Positions 15,761-23,769 of a DNA stretch of 35,592 nucleotides are shown here, piece by piece. The DNA comes from CAZADA01 sp964483775 (lineage in GTDB: Bacteria > Pseudomonadota > Alphaproteobacteria > Caulobacterales > Maricaulaceae), in the NCBI GenBank assembly GCA_964483775.1, contig CAZADA010000017.1, positions 1 through 35,592 on the forward strand, in the 5' to 3' direction. The notes beneath the pieces were generated by a model. That model saw only the letters and a list, made by a program, of their open reading frames with translations. It searched no databases and had not been told where the DNA came from. The translations under genes and the position numbers were made by a program. The stretch's first letter is position 1, and each line of letters opens with the position of its first letter.

Positions 15761-16051
15761 ATGGCCATTTTTGATCAAAGCACGTTGAAGCAGCCGCAAA
15801 CGTGGATTGCTTTTGGGGGCGGCGTGGTCGCGACGTTGTTGGTGCTGTTCGTGATGAACTTCTTTGGCGGACCGTCCGAGGACGCCATCGAAGAAACGCT
15901 CGAGCGCAATGGCGGCAATGCGCGCATCAGCGACCTGGAATGCTCGCGGATCCGCGGCGGTCGTTACGCCTGCTTCTTCGAAGACGATGGCGATGAGACG
16001 GGCGGCTGTTTCCAACGCGCCGGCTCGGTCTGGATCCGCTCAAGCTGCTAG
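15761..16051 (+). CDS. Small single-pass membrane protein, four-cysteine domain, copy 3
   Basis: The product is 96 residues. A polar N-terminus ('MAIFDQSTLKQPQ') leads into one membrane segment (about 14-35) and a compact polar domain. The cysteine pattern is the clearest of the three: 'CSRIRGGRYAC' (C-x9-C) and 'CFQRAGSVWIRSSC' (C-x12-C). Lines preceding the first Cys also match between copies ('ISDLEC' here, 'ITDVSC' in copy 1, 'AVNVNC' in copy 2). GAGGA lies about 8 bases before the ATG. It ends 93 bases before the clpA stop on the other strand; I see no clear terminator in that gap. The function is unknown. Confidence 0.77.
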   Translation: MAIFDQSTLKQPQTWIAFGGGVVATLLVLFVMNFFGGPSEDAIEETLERNGGNARISDLECSRIRGGRYACFFEDDGDETGGCFQRAGSVWIRSSC

Positions 16052-16144
16052 CGACAGCGGCGCCGCACACCTGGCGACGGAGCGCGACCGGCACCGCCAA
16101 CGACTCATCGCTGGCGGCATGGGCTCTGCAATCGGACCGGCGCC

Positions 16145-18475
16145 CTACTCGACCATTTCAGGCTCGTTAGGGGCGTCTTCGTCGCCATTGTCGCGTCCTG
16201 AATTGCCCGTGCCTTCGGAAATGTCGAAGGTGAGCTTTTCGGGATCATCGGCGTCGACGTCGACTTTGACGACACCGCCTTTCTTCAACTTGCCGAACAG
16301 GATCTCGTCCGCCAACGGCTTTTTGACATGCTCTTGGATGACACGCGCGAGTGGGCGCGCGCCGTTGAGTTCGTCATAGCCGCGGGTCGCCAGCCAATCC
16401 CGCGCCGCCGGCGACAGTTCGAACGTGACGCCGCGATCCTCCAGCTGGGTTTCCAGCTGCAAGATGAACTTGTCGACGACTTGGTGGATGACCTCGCGCG
16501 GCAATGAGGCGAACGCCACGGTCGCATCAAGACGATTGCGAAACTCAGGCGTAAACAGGCGCTTGATGGCCTCGGTATCCTCGCCTTCGCGCTTGCCACG
16601 GCCAAAGCCCACCGAGTTTTTCTGGTTCTCGGACGCTCCGGCGTTCGTGGTCATGATAAGCACCACATTGCGGAAGTCGATCTTCTTGCCATTGGCGTCG
16701 GTCAACGTGCCGTTGTCCATCACCTGCAACAAGATGTTGAAGATATCCGGGTGGGCCTTTTCGATCTCATCCAGCAACAACACCGAATAGGGGTGCTGGT
16801 CGACTTGGTCGGTCAACAGCCCGCCTTGGTCGTAGCCCACATAGCCTGGAGGCGCGCCGATGAGCCGGCTGACCGTGTGGCGCTCCATGTACTCGGACAT
16901 ATCAAAGCGCAGCAGCTCCACACCCATGATGCTGGAGAGCGAACGCGCCACCTCGGTTTTGCCCACGCCGGTCGGGCCGGAGAACAGGTAACACCCGATG
17001 GGCTTGTTGGGTTCACGCAGACCGGCGCGGGCCATCTTGATGGACGCAGCGAGCTGCTCGATGGCGTCGTCCTGGCCGAACACCATGCGCTTGAGGTCGG
17101 TGGTGAGGTTCTGCAAGGTCGTTGCATCGGACTTGGTCACCGTTTTCGGCGGGATGCGCGCAATCTTGGCGATGATGCCCTCAACGTCGCCGACGCGGAT
17201 CTGCTTGCGGCGCTTATCGATGGGCAGGAGCATCTGGCTTGCGCCGACCTCATCAATGACGTCGATGGCCTTATCCGGCAGCTTGCGGTCGGTCAGATAG
17301 CGCGCCGACAATTCCACTGCGGCTTTGATCGCCTCATTGGTGTATTTGACCTGATGGTAGTCCTCAAAATAGGGCTTAAGGCCCTGCAGGATCTTTATCG
17401 CATCGGGGATTGACGGCTCTGGCACATCGATTTTCTGAAAGCGGCGGGCGAGCGCGCGATCCTTCTCGAAATGCTGGCGATACTCTTTGTAGGTGGTCGA
17501 GCCCATGCAGCGCAAATGGCCCGATTGCAGCGCCGGCTTGAGCAGGTTCGAGGCGTCCATGGCCCCGCCCGACGTCGCGCCTGCACCGATGACGGTGTGA
17601 ATTTCGTCGATGAACAGGACGGATTTGGGCTGGTTTTCCAGCTCCTTGATCACGGCCTTGATGCGCTCTTCAAAGTCGCCGCGGTAGCGCGTGCCAGCGA
17701 GCAAGGCGCCCATGTCCAGCGAAAAGATGGTCGCATCCTCGAGGACTTCGGGGACTTCGCCCTCGACGATTTTGCGGGCTAAGCCCTCGGCGATGGCGGT
17801 CTTGCCCACACCGGGATCGCCCACAAGCAGCGGATTGTTCTTGCGCCGGCGGCACAGCACCTGGACACAGCGCTCCACCTCGGCGTGGCGGCCGATCAAC
17901 GGGTCGATGGTGCCTTTGCGCGCGCGTTCGTTGAGGTTGACACAATAGGAGCGCAGCGCCTCCGCGCCGCCCTTCACTGCGCGCTCTTCCTCAGCGTCCG
18001 ACAAGCCGCGGGCCGGCCGGCTTTCGGATGCGCCGGGGCGTTTGGCGATGCCGTGGGAAATGAAGTTCACCGCATCGTAGCGCGTCATGTCCTGTTCTTG
18101 CAGGAAGTAGGCGGCGTGGCTCTCGCGTTCGGAGAACAACGCAACCAACACGTTCGCGCCGGTCACTTCGTCGCGATTGGATGACTGGACGTGGATGACC
18201 GCACGCTGGATGACGCGCGAAAACCCAGCCGTGGGCTTGGCCTCATCCACCTTGTCTGAAACCACGCCATCCAAATCCTCGTCGATGAACTGCGTCACCG
18301 TACGGCGCAGCTCTTCCAACTCGACATTGCATGCGCGCATGACATTGGAAGCTTCCTCATCATCGATGAGGGCGAGCAAAAGGTGCTCAAGCGTCGCGTA
18401 TTCGTGGCGGCGCTCAGACGCATAGTCGATGGCGCGACGGACTGTTTCTTCCAAACTGCGCGAGAATGAGGGCAT
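16145..18475 (-). CDS. clpA: ATP-dependent Clp protease ATP-binding subunit ClpA
   Basis: ClpA is the AAA+ unfoldase that feeds substrates to the ClpP peptidase. The product is 776 residues from the ATG at 18475 ('MPSFSRSLEETVRRAIDYAS'). It has a double Clp-N domain (about 1-145) and two AAA+ modules with Walker A 'GDPGVGKTA' and 'GPTGVGKTE' and Walker B 'LFIDEIH' and 'LLLDEIE'. The C-terminal D2-small domain ends in an acidic, Asn/Glu-rich tail typical of alphaproteobacterial ClpA. The middle coiled-coil found in ClpB is absent, and the gene follows clpS, which separates it from ClpB and ClpC. It starts 5 bases after the clpS stop, with GAAGGAG inside the end of clpS. Confidence 0.96.
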   Translation of the reverse strand: MPSFSRSLEETVRRAIDYASERRHEYATLEHLLLALIDDEEASNVMRACNVELEELRRTVTQFIDEDLDGVVSDKVDEAKPTAGFSRVIQRAVIHVQSSNRDEVTGANVLVALFSERESHAAYFLQEQDMTRYDAVNFISHGIAKRPGASESRPARGLSDAEEERAVKGGAEALRSYCVNLNERARKGTIDPLIGRHAEVERCVQVLCRRRKNNPLLVGDPGVGKTAIAEGLARKIVEGEVPEVLEDATIFSLDMGALLAGTRYRGDFEERIKAVIKELENQPKSVLFIDEIHTVIGAGATSGGAMDASNLLKPALQSGHLRCMGSTTYKEYRQHFEKDRALARRFQKIDVPEPSIPDAIKILQGLKPYFEDYHQVKYTNEAIKAAVELSARYLTDRKLPDKAIDVIDEVGASQMLLPIDKRRKQIRVGDVEGIIAKIARIPPKTVTKSDATTLQNLTTDLKRMVFGQDDAIEQLAASIKMARAGLREPNKPIGCYLFSGPTGVGKTEVARSLSSIMGVELLRFDMSEYMERHTVSRLIGAPPGYVGYDQGGLLTDQVDQHPYSVLLLDEIEKAHPDIFNILLQVMDNGTLTDANGKKIDFRNVVLIMTTNAGASENQKNSVGFGRGKREGEDTEAIKRLFTPEFRNRLDATVAFASLPREVIHQVVDKFILQLETQLEDRGVTFELSPAARDWLATRGYDELNGARPLARVIQEHVKKPLADEILFGKLKKGGVVKVDVDADDPEKLTFDISEGTGNSGRDNGDEDAPNEPEMVE

Positions 18476-18480
18476 CTGCG

Positions 18481-18876
18481 CTACTCCTTCTCCATCGTGC
18501 ATTGAAGCGGATGCTGGTTTTGCTTCGCTGCATCTAGGACCTGGGCGACCTTCGTTTCAGCCACCTCGTATGTGTACACGCCGCACAGACCCACGCCGTT
18601 TTGATGGACGTGCAACATGACCCGTACTGCATCCTCATGGCTTTTGTTGAATATCCGCTGAAGGATTTCGACGACAAACTCCATGGGCGTGTAGTCATCA
18701 TTCAAGAGAAGCACACGATACCGAGAGGGGCGCTTTGTCTTCGGGCGCGTCTTGGTGGCGACGCCCGTTTCGTCCTCAAACTCAAAACCGCCGGCTCCGG
18801 GAGGGGTCACCATACCCGCCACCGGCGCTGATCTGGGCGCGTTCGCCGCGCAAGTCGCCATTCCAATCGTCTGCAT
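18481..18876 (-). CDS. clpS: ATP-dependent Clp protease adaptor ClpS
   Basis: ClpS delivers N-degron substrates to ClpA. The product is 131 residues from the ATG at 18876, which has AGAGG 8 bases upstream. The frame stays open further upstream but overlaps the terminator region. The first 45 residues are a flexible Ala/Pro/Gly tail. The core carries 'RVLLLNDDYTPMEFVVEIL', which forms the N-degron pocket, and 'VMLHVHQNGVGLCGVYTYEVAETKV'. Alphaproteobacteria often have two ClpS copies; this one is the clpA-linked ClpS1 type. It is translationally close-coupled to clpA. Confidence 0.94.
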   Translation of the reverse strand: MQTIGMATCAANAPRSAPVAGMVTPPGAGGFEFEDETGVATKTRPKTKRPSRYRVLLLNDDYTPMEFVVEILQRIFNKSHEDAVRVMLHVHQNGVGLCGVYTYEVAETKVAQVLDAAKQNQHPLQCTMEKE

Positions 18877-18955
18877 CTCCAACGCCTCTTTAAGATAGCA
18901 ATCGGGTTGCGCCTGAAAAAGGCCCCCCGGGTCAGTTGGCCGAGCGATGGGCACG

Positions 18956-18983
18956 AAAAAGCCCGGCCGTGTCGACCGGGCTT
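18956..18983 (-). terminator. Rho-independent terminator after the phasin gene
   Basis: On the minus strand, AAGCCCGG and CCGGGCTT (18959-18966 and 18976-18983) form a perfect 8-bp stem with a 9-base loop, followed by a T-run (complement of AAAAA at 18956-18960). It lies about 84 bases past the phasin stop and 80 bases before clpS, so it separates the two transcripts. Confidence 0.8.
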
Positions 18984-19066
18984 GACACCCGGCGGGCAGG
19001 CATATGGCCTGCACCGCCTTGTATGTCTATGCGGTTAACTGCTTGTGTCCAACCGCAATGAACGCT

Positions 19067-19501
19067 TTAGCGCTGGGTTTGGAACATTTGCATGGCCGCC
19101 GTGACGCGCTCATTGATCGGCTTTGCCGCATCTTTCACAGCGCCCGTCATGGTGTCAGCCACCTTGTTCATTTCGGCCAGGTAGGTTTCCATGGACGACT
19201 TAGCGAACTCGGTTTGCAGCTCAAGCATCTCTTGAACGCTCTTGACGCTCGAGAAGCGCTTTGCAGCCGCAACGCCATCTTCCATGGTTTGCTTAGCAAA
19301 TGCAGCAATCTGGCTGTTGACTTGCTCAACGCCCTTGCCCGCCGTGGTCATGCTCGCCACCCAAGCTTCGACATTGTCTTTGCTGAAGGCGTTCAGGTCG
19401 CCAAACGCGGCCATCGCCTTTTCCACACCGTCTTTCACCGCTTTGTTACTCGCCGCAGCGATCGACTCATAGGTTTCTGTAGCACCGTTCTTCGTTGTCA
19501 T
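19067..19501 (-). CDS. Phasin family protein
   Basis: Phasins coat polyhydroxyalkanoate granules and control their size and number. The product is 144 residues from the ATG at 19501, with GAGAG about 7 bases before. The sequence is almost entirely amphipathic helix, with the phasin_2-type middle 'NSQIAAFAKQTMEDGVAAAK' and 'SVQEMLELQTEFAKSSMETY'. It is low in cysteine and rich in Ala, Met and Lys. A TGC-rich motif upstream (19603-19618) resembles sites bound by the PhaR repressor in related bacteria. It is monocistronic with a strong terminator, as expected for an abundant granule protein. No PHA synthase gene lies in the window. Confidence 0.9.
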   Translation of the reverse strand: MTTKNGATETYESIAAASNKAVKDGVEKAMAAFGDLNAFSKDNVEAWVASMTTAGKGVEQVNSQIAAFAKQTMEDGVAAAKRFSSVKSVQEMLELQTEFAKSSMETYLAEMNKVADTMTGAVKDAAKPINERVTAAMQMFQTQR

Positions 19502-19602
19502 AGGATCACTCTCATCTCTGGGACCGCACCACATGGGCGCTGGGAACATTCGCGACTCACCGATCGATGGTCTACGCGAATTGCTGCGGCGCGTCAACAG
19601 CT

Positions 19603-19618
19603 TTGCTGCACTGCACAA
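19603..19618. promoter_or_regulatory. TGC-rich motif, candidate PhaR-type operator for the phasin gene
   Basis: TTGCTGCACTGCACAA, about 102 bases before the phasin start, contains the inverted CTGC/GCAG-like half-sites and TGC repeats reported for PhaR sites in Rhodobacter and Paracoccus phasin promoters. The match to those is by memory of the motif style, not by alignment. Confidence 0.45.
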
Positions 19619-19653
19619 TCGCGTTTTTCTCCTATCTACGCCTTTTGGCGGAT

Positions 19654-20827
19654 ATGCGCACTCGCACACGCCGCAGCGTTGGTCGCCGCCGGCGCCGCTG
19701 GGCCTGCGGCCTTCGCCCAATCGGGTTACGGCGACGCTTACGCCTCCATCGTCATCGATGCGCGGTCAGGCGAGGTGTTACACGGCCACAGGGCGGATGC
19801 GCGCCACCATCTTCACCCGTTCATCCCTCTGATGACGGCGCATGTCACGCTGTCACGCGCAGCGAGCGGGGATGTGGACGTGTTCGAGCCCATGACGTTC
19901 GCGGTGGGCGGACGCACCGAACGGGCCCGCGTGGCGGACGCCTTGGGCTCGGTGGGTTTGCAAAGCGAGCGCGGCCATGCGCTCACCATGGCCTTGGTGC
20001 AGCGGGTCGCAGGCGATGAACGCCAATTCGTCAACCTGATGAACGACACCGCGTCCACGCTCGGCATGGCGGCCACCGCCTATGCCGCGGCGACGCCCGA
20101 GCCACGGGCGCTGACCACCAGCGCAAACGATATCGCGCTGCTCGCCAAGGCCATGATTGATGCGTTTCCCGATGCCGCACCGCGCGCTGCGGTGTCCAGC
20201 GCCTTTTGCCCAGGCGCGGCCGAGGACGTTGGGCGCGCGGATGGTGATGATCGGATTTGTCTGACCGCCAGCACCGACGAGAACGAGCGCGCCCACATGG
20301 CGGCGTTCGCCGTGCGCGAGGGCGCTGCGATCATCATCGTGATTTTCAACGCGCCCACGCCGGCCGTGCGCGACGCCCACGCTGAAAACCTCGCCGCCGA
20401 AGCTTGGGCTGTTTTGGATGACCGCGCACGGGCCCAACCTGTCCGCGTGGCGGCCGCGCTGTCCTCGGACCGGAGCGCTGCTGAAGCCAGCGGTTTGCGT
20501 GCATCCGCCACGCCTGGTGATCGCGAAGGCACCCATGTGATCCAAGTGGGCGCCTTCCGGAGCCGCGAAGACGCCGAGGCGCGGTTGGCCGCGCTTGCCG
20601 ATTTGGGCGTCGGGGACCTGACCTTGGCGCGCTCGCACGTGTTTCAGGTCGGCGCCGGCGGTGCGTCATGGCGGGCCCGCTTTGTCGATCTGAGCCGCGA
20701 CGCCGCGCGCCAGGCCTGCGCCGCCCTGCTTGAGTTGGGCGAGGCGTGCGTGGTGGTCGCGCAGACCCATGAGCCGTCGAGCCCTGGCGGGAGCGACGAG
20801 CTGGCCGGTGGACGAACCGCGGGCTAA
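19654..20827 (+). pseudogene. Degenerate D-alanyl-D-alanine carboxypeptidase-like protein with C-terminal SPOR domain; start probably frameshifted
   Basis: Downstream of about 19660 the frame encodes an S11-peptidase-like region ('ASIVIDARSGEVLHGHRADA', 'FVNLMNDTASTLGM', 'LTTSANDIALLAKAMIDAFPD'), then a linker and a SPOR domain ('THVIQVGAFRSREDAEARLAAL...ACAALLELGEACVV') that would bind denuded septal peptidoglycan. The catalytic motifs are gone. Where 'PASLTK' should be it reads 'HPFIPLM', no SxN is seen, and no KTG is seen. The frame has no ATG or GTG for over 500 bases upstream. The first usable codon is TTG at 19679, which would leave no real signal peptide. Ignoring one base just after the ATG at 19654 gives 'MRLAHAAALVAAGAAGPAAFAQ', a textbook signal peptide. 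So this is either a frameshifted gene, a sequence error, or a gene with an unusual start. If intact it is an SPOR protein without peptidase activity. It ends overlapping the next gene by 4 bases. Confidence 0.65.
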
Positions 20828-21276
20828 CGCGGCCCCAACAGAACATCGCGGGCGCGGTTGATCTTGGCCGCCGCCTCAGCCGACCCGCCCTTGTCAGGAT
20901 GGTTGGCCTTGAGGCGCGCGCGGTGTGCTTGGCGGATGGCCCGTGCGTCGGCGTCGGGAGGTAGGCCGAGAATGTCGAGCGCTTCCTCGACGGTCATGTC
21001 GACATGGTCACGGGCGCGCCGCGTGTCGGCGCCCGCTCTGGCTCTCGCATTTGAAGGGCGCAACAGGCCCAAAGCCACAAGGGCGCTCAACGCAAAGAGC
21101 AAACCCGCCACGAGGGCGAGGCCGCGACTCAACACGAACATCCCAGCCGCGGCCAACACAATAAAGGCGGCTGCCCGCAGGCGGCGCGCTAAGAGGGCCG
21201 GATCCTCGCGCGCCAAACTGCGCAGGACAATCCAGGCGATGACGAATCCGCCCACAGCTAAAATGGCTAGGTGCAT
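20824..21276 (-). CDS. Membrane-anchored J-domain protein
   Basis: The product is 150 residues. Two to three hydrophobic stretches at the N-terminus ('HLAILAVGGFVIAWIVLRSL' and about 37-70) anchor it in the inner membrane. The C-terminal 60 residues are a compact J domain ('TVEEALDILGLPPDADARAIRQ') with the essential HPD in 'LKANHPDKGGS', which stimulates DnaK ATPase. The layout, membrane helices followed by a terminal J domain, resembles mitochondrial Tim14/Pam18 and the alphaproteobacterial proteins thought to be its ancestors. The client is unknown. It overlaps the convergent SPOR gene by 4 bases and is 33 bases before the MipZ-like stop, on the same strand downstream of it. Confidence 0.87.
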   Translation of the reverse strand: MHLAILAVGGFVIAWIVLRSLAREDPALLARRLRAAAFIVLAAAGMFVLSRGLALVAGLLFALSALVALGLLRPSNARARAGADTRRARDHVDMTVEEALDILGLPPDADARAIRQAHRARLKANHPDKGGSAEAAAKINRARDVLLGPR

Positions 21277-21309
21277 GAGGTCCCCTCGCCGCCAGTTCTG
21301 GCGAAGAGG

Positions 21310-22146
21310 TTAGATCGAAAGGGCCGCCCCGGCGAGGTTGCGGGCGCGTAAGGCGACGATGAAGCTGCGCACGTCGTCGGCGATCGCGCTCGCCATGGGG
21401 GCGTCGACAAAGTCCTCGTCTAAGGCTGTCAAACCCCGGCCGAACGCCGCGCGCACCGTGGGGCTCTCCAAAAATGTCGGGCCGAGCCGTGCGCCCAAAA
21501 GCCTGACCGCGCGTTGAAAGCCCGCTTCGATGAGATCATTGTCCGCCGCGCCATCGGCTTTGCGTGCGGGGCAAATCAACCAATCCGGCGCCGGCAGATC
21601 GAGGCGCGCTTGCCGCCGCCGCGCTTCCCACACCAAGCGCGAGTATGCGCTCGGCCGCTTGGGTTCTTCACCCTCGGAGACTTGGAACAAGCGCTCGACA
21701 TCGCTGGTTGCGAAACTGACCAAACTGAAGATCACATCGGCGCTTCGGATGGCTTCGTTGGTGGATGCGGTGGCGCCGGCCTGGGTGTCGATCAACACAA
21801 CGTCGCACGCCTCGACCAACGCTGCGCGCACGTCGGGCCACCGATCGATCTCACGGCGCTCCACCTCGACACCGCCGCGCGTGGCGTCGGTTTCGGGAAT
21901 GGCCGGCATCACCAAGCCTTCGTCGTGGCGGGCGCGCCTATGGGCCAACCACGCCGTCAGGCCGCGGTCGCGCACGTCAAGGTCAGCCACCCCGACATTC
22001 ACACCCATCTTGAGCAAACCCACGGCGAGATGAGTGGTCAATGTCGTCTTGCCCACACCACCCGATGGGGCTGTGATCGCCACCGTCAGTGCGCCTGGCG
22101 GCCGCTCTCGCAAAGACGGCGGCAGCGTGTGGGCAAGCTCGGCCAT
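21310..22146 (-). CDS. MipZ-like ParA/MinD-family ATPase (divergent paralogue)
   Basis: MipZ ATPases form gradients over the chromosome and keep FtsZ away from the poles in Caulobacter. The product is 278 residues from the ATG at 22146. Similarity to MipZ runs throughout: 'VADLDVRDRGLTAWLAHRRA', 'VVLIDTQAGATA' (MipZ: 'ILIDTPGGDSA'), 'SAYSRLVWEARRRQA' (MipZ: 'SLYSLTVWEGRKQRA'), and a C-terminal 'LGPTFLESPTVRAAFGRGLTALD'. Two features differ. The deviant Walker A reads SGGVGKTT (28-35), so the signature first lysine (KGG) is serine. The D-T-P-G-G phrase is D-T-Q-A-G. The lysine normally crosses the dimer interface, so dimer-coupled hydrolysis may be altered. This is more likely a second MipZ-like protein than the main MipZ. 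It is 41 bases downstream of the SPOR lipoprotein gene. Confidence 0.82.
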   Translation of the reverse strand: MAELAHTLPPSLRERPPGALTVAITAPSGGVGKTTLTTHLAVGLLKMGVNVGVADLDVRDRGLTAWLAHRRARHDEGLVMPAIPETDATRGGVEVERREIDRWPDVRAALVEACDVVLIDTQAGATASTNEAIRSADVIFSLVSFATSDVERLFQVSEGEEPKRPSAYSRLVWEARRRQARLDLPAPDWLICPARKADGAADNDLIEAGFQRAVRLLGARLGPTFLESPTVRAAFGRGLTALDEDFVDAPMASAIADDVRSFIVALRARNLAGAALSI

Positions 22147-22187
22147 GGTGCGGACGCTCCTTATGCAATTTTGCCTACTTGTGGGAT

Positions 22188-22841
22188 CTACTGGTTCGCG
22201 GGACTTGACAAGTCGAACCCAGTAAAATCTGCGGGCTCGCAATACAGCCCGCCGGCGCGGAGCTCGCCGCAGACGGCTTCCGCCTCGATCCGCCCCGTCA
22301 AAGGTCCCGCCTTAAGCCGGAAGAACACCCCGTCGGCGCCCAGATCGGCGCGCTCAACACGAGGTCGCAGCGCGTCCAGCACGCCATCCGACTGCGCTTG
22401 AATGCTGGTCCACCCCTGTTCGGCCTCCAGCTCGGAGCGATAGGAGGCCAGATGGACGGCGAAAAACACACTGCGCACGCCCAGGGATGGCGGGGCTTGC
22501 GGTTGGGGCGGCGCGGGCAGATCCACCGAAGCGACTGGGGTGGTGGCCGCCGGCGGGGTTGGTCCGGGTGGGACGGCCCCAGTCGATGGCGTTGGGATCG
22601 GGGGGCTTTGGGGCTCTGCGCTGGGCGGCGTGAGGGGGCGCAGCACGGCGGTTTGCTCGACGGCCCGCACAGGCGCTGCGCGCAGATCATGGGCGGCATA
22701 GGCCGCGGTAAGGATCGCCACGGCCCCTTCCCCTGTCGGTGGGGCGACGTCATAATGGTGTCGTTGCGCCTGGCAGGCAGGCAACGCCAGGACGGCCAGG
22801 ACGGCGGCGCTTCGGGCGAAACAAAGCAAGGCATAGCGCAT
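22188..22841 (-). CDS. SPOR-domain lipoprotein
   Basis: The product is 217 residues. It has a signal peptide with lipobox 'LALPAC' (Cys23), so the mature protein is probably outer- or inner-membrane anchored. A long Pro/Thr/Ala-rich linker (about 70-125) leads to a C-terminal SPOR-type domain ('RSVFFAVHLASYRSELEAEQGWTSIQAQ' to 'GPLTGRIEAEAVCGELRAGGLYCEP'). Such domains bind glycan strands stripped of peptides at division sites. It lies upstream of the MipZ-like ATPase on the same strand with a 41-base gap, which places a septal wall-binding protein and a division-plane ATPase in one probable operon. It diverges from panC. Confidence 0.83.
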   Translation of the reverse strand: MRYALLCFARSAAVLAVLALPACQAQRHHYDVAPPTGEGAVAILTAAYAAHDLRAAPVRAVEQTAVLRPLTPPSAEPQSPPIPTPSTGAVPPGPTPPAATTPVASVDLPAPPQPQAPPSLGVRSVFFAVHLASYRSELEAEQGWTSIQAQSDGVLDALRPRVERADLGADGVFFRLKAGPLTGRIEAEAVCGELRAGGLYCEPADFTGFDLSSPANQ

Positions 22842-22881
22842 ACGCCAGTATGGTCAGCGGCGCGTTAAGGTTCGGTGTTGC

Positions 22882-23760
22882 ATGAGCGTGAACGAAGCCT
22901 CCCACGCGCGCGAACGCGCCCACGGCCCTTCGGCCATCCGCCAGGCCGTGACACGCTGGCGCTCGGAGGGCTTGCGGGTTGCGTTTGTGCCCACCATGGG
23001 CGCTTTGCACGAGGGGCATTTGTCGCTGGTTGATCTGGCGCTCGCCCACGCGGATCGGGTGGTGGCGAGCATCTTCGTCAACCCCAAACAGTTCGCGCCG
23101 GGCGAAGACTTTGAATCCTATCCGCGCACGTTCGACGACGATCGCGACCAGCTGCGCGCGCGCGGTTGCCATGTGCTGTACGCGCCTCGGCCGGCGGACA
23201 TGTATCCCGACGGGTTCGCCACGACCGTGCGCCTGACCGGGCCGGCGTTGGAGTTGGAAAGCGCTGCGCGCCCGCATTTCTTCGACGGCGTCGCAACCGT
23301 GGTCGCTAAGCTTCTCAATCAGGTTCGACCCGACTGTGCGGTCTTTGGCGAAAAGGACTATCAGCAATTGCTGGTCGTTCGGCAGATGGTCCGCGACCTT
23401 GATCTGGGCGTGGAGATCATTGCGGGACCGACAGCGCGCGCCGATGACGGCCTCGCGCTGTCATCGCGAAACGCCAACCTCAGCGCGGCGCAGCGACGCC
23501 TCGCCCCGCAGCTCTACGCCGTGTTGCGTCACGCCGCGAGCGCCTTGATGGGTGGGGTCAGTCCGGCGGTGGTTGAGGACCACGCGCGCACAGCGTTGGC
23601 GCGCACCGGGTTTGATGAGGTCGACTATGTCGCGGTCCGCGACGCGGCGACCCTTGGCGGCGTCGGCCAACCGGCGCCTGGACAGGCCTTGCGTGTGCTG
23701 GCGGCGGTGCGGCTCGGCGCGGTGCGTTTGATCGACAATATCGGTGTGACGCCTGACTGA
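22882..23760 (+). CDS. panC: Pantothenate synthetase
   Basis: PanC joins pantoate and beta-alanine using ATP to make pantothenate, the last step before coenzyme A synthesis begins. The product is 292 residues. Key motifs are 'VPTMGALHEGHLSLV' (ATP-binding), 'FVNPKQFAPGEDF', 'VVAKLLNQVRPDCAVFGEKDYQQL' and 'DDGLALSSRN' (KMSKS-like nucleotide loop). The start ATG at 22882 gives a roughly 15-residue N-terminal tail before the conserved core. No panB is nearby. Only 40 bases separate it from the divergent SPOR lipoprotein. Confidence 0.96.
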   Translation: MSVNEASHARERAHGPSAIRQAVTRWRSEGLRVAFVPTMGALHEGHLSLVDLALAHADRVVASIFVNPKQFAPGEDFESYPRTFDDDRDQLRARGCHVLYAPRPADMYPDGFATTVRLTGPALELESAARPHFFDGVATVVAKLLNQVRPDCAVFGEKDYQQLLVVRQMVRDLDLGVEIIAGPTARADDGLALSSRNANLSAAQRRLAPQLYAVLRHAASALMGGVSPAVVEDHARTALARTGFDEVDYVAVRDAATLGGVGQPAPGQALRVLAAVRLGAVRLIDNIGVTPD

Positions 23761-23769
23761 CGGCGAGCG

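Noticed and set aside
19004..19653. Upstream part of the SPOR protein frame as real coding sequence
   Set aside because: It is exactly antisense to the phasin gene and reads as His/Leu/Arg-rich noise.
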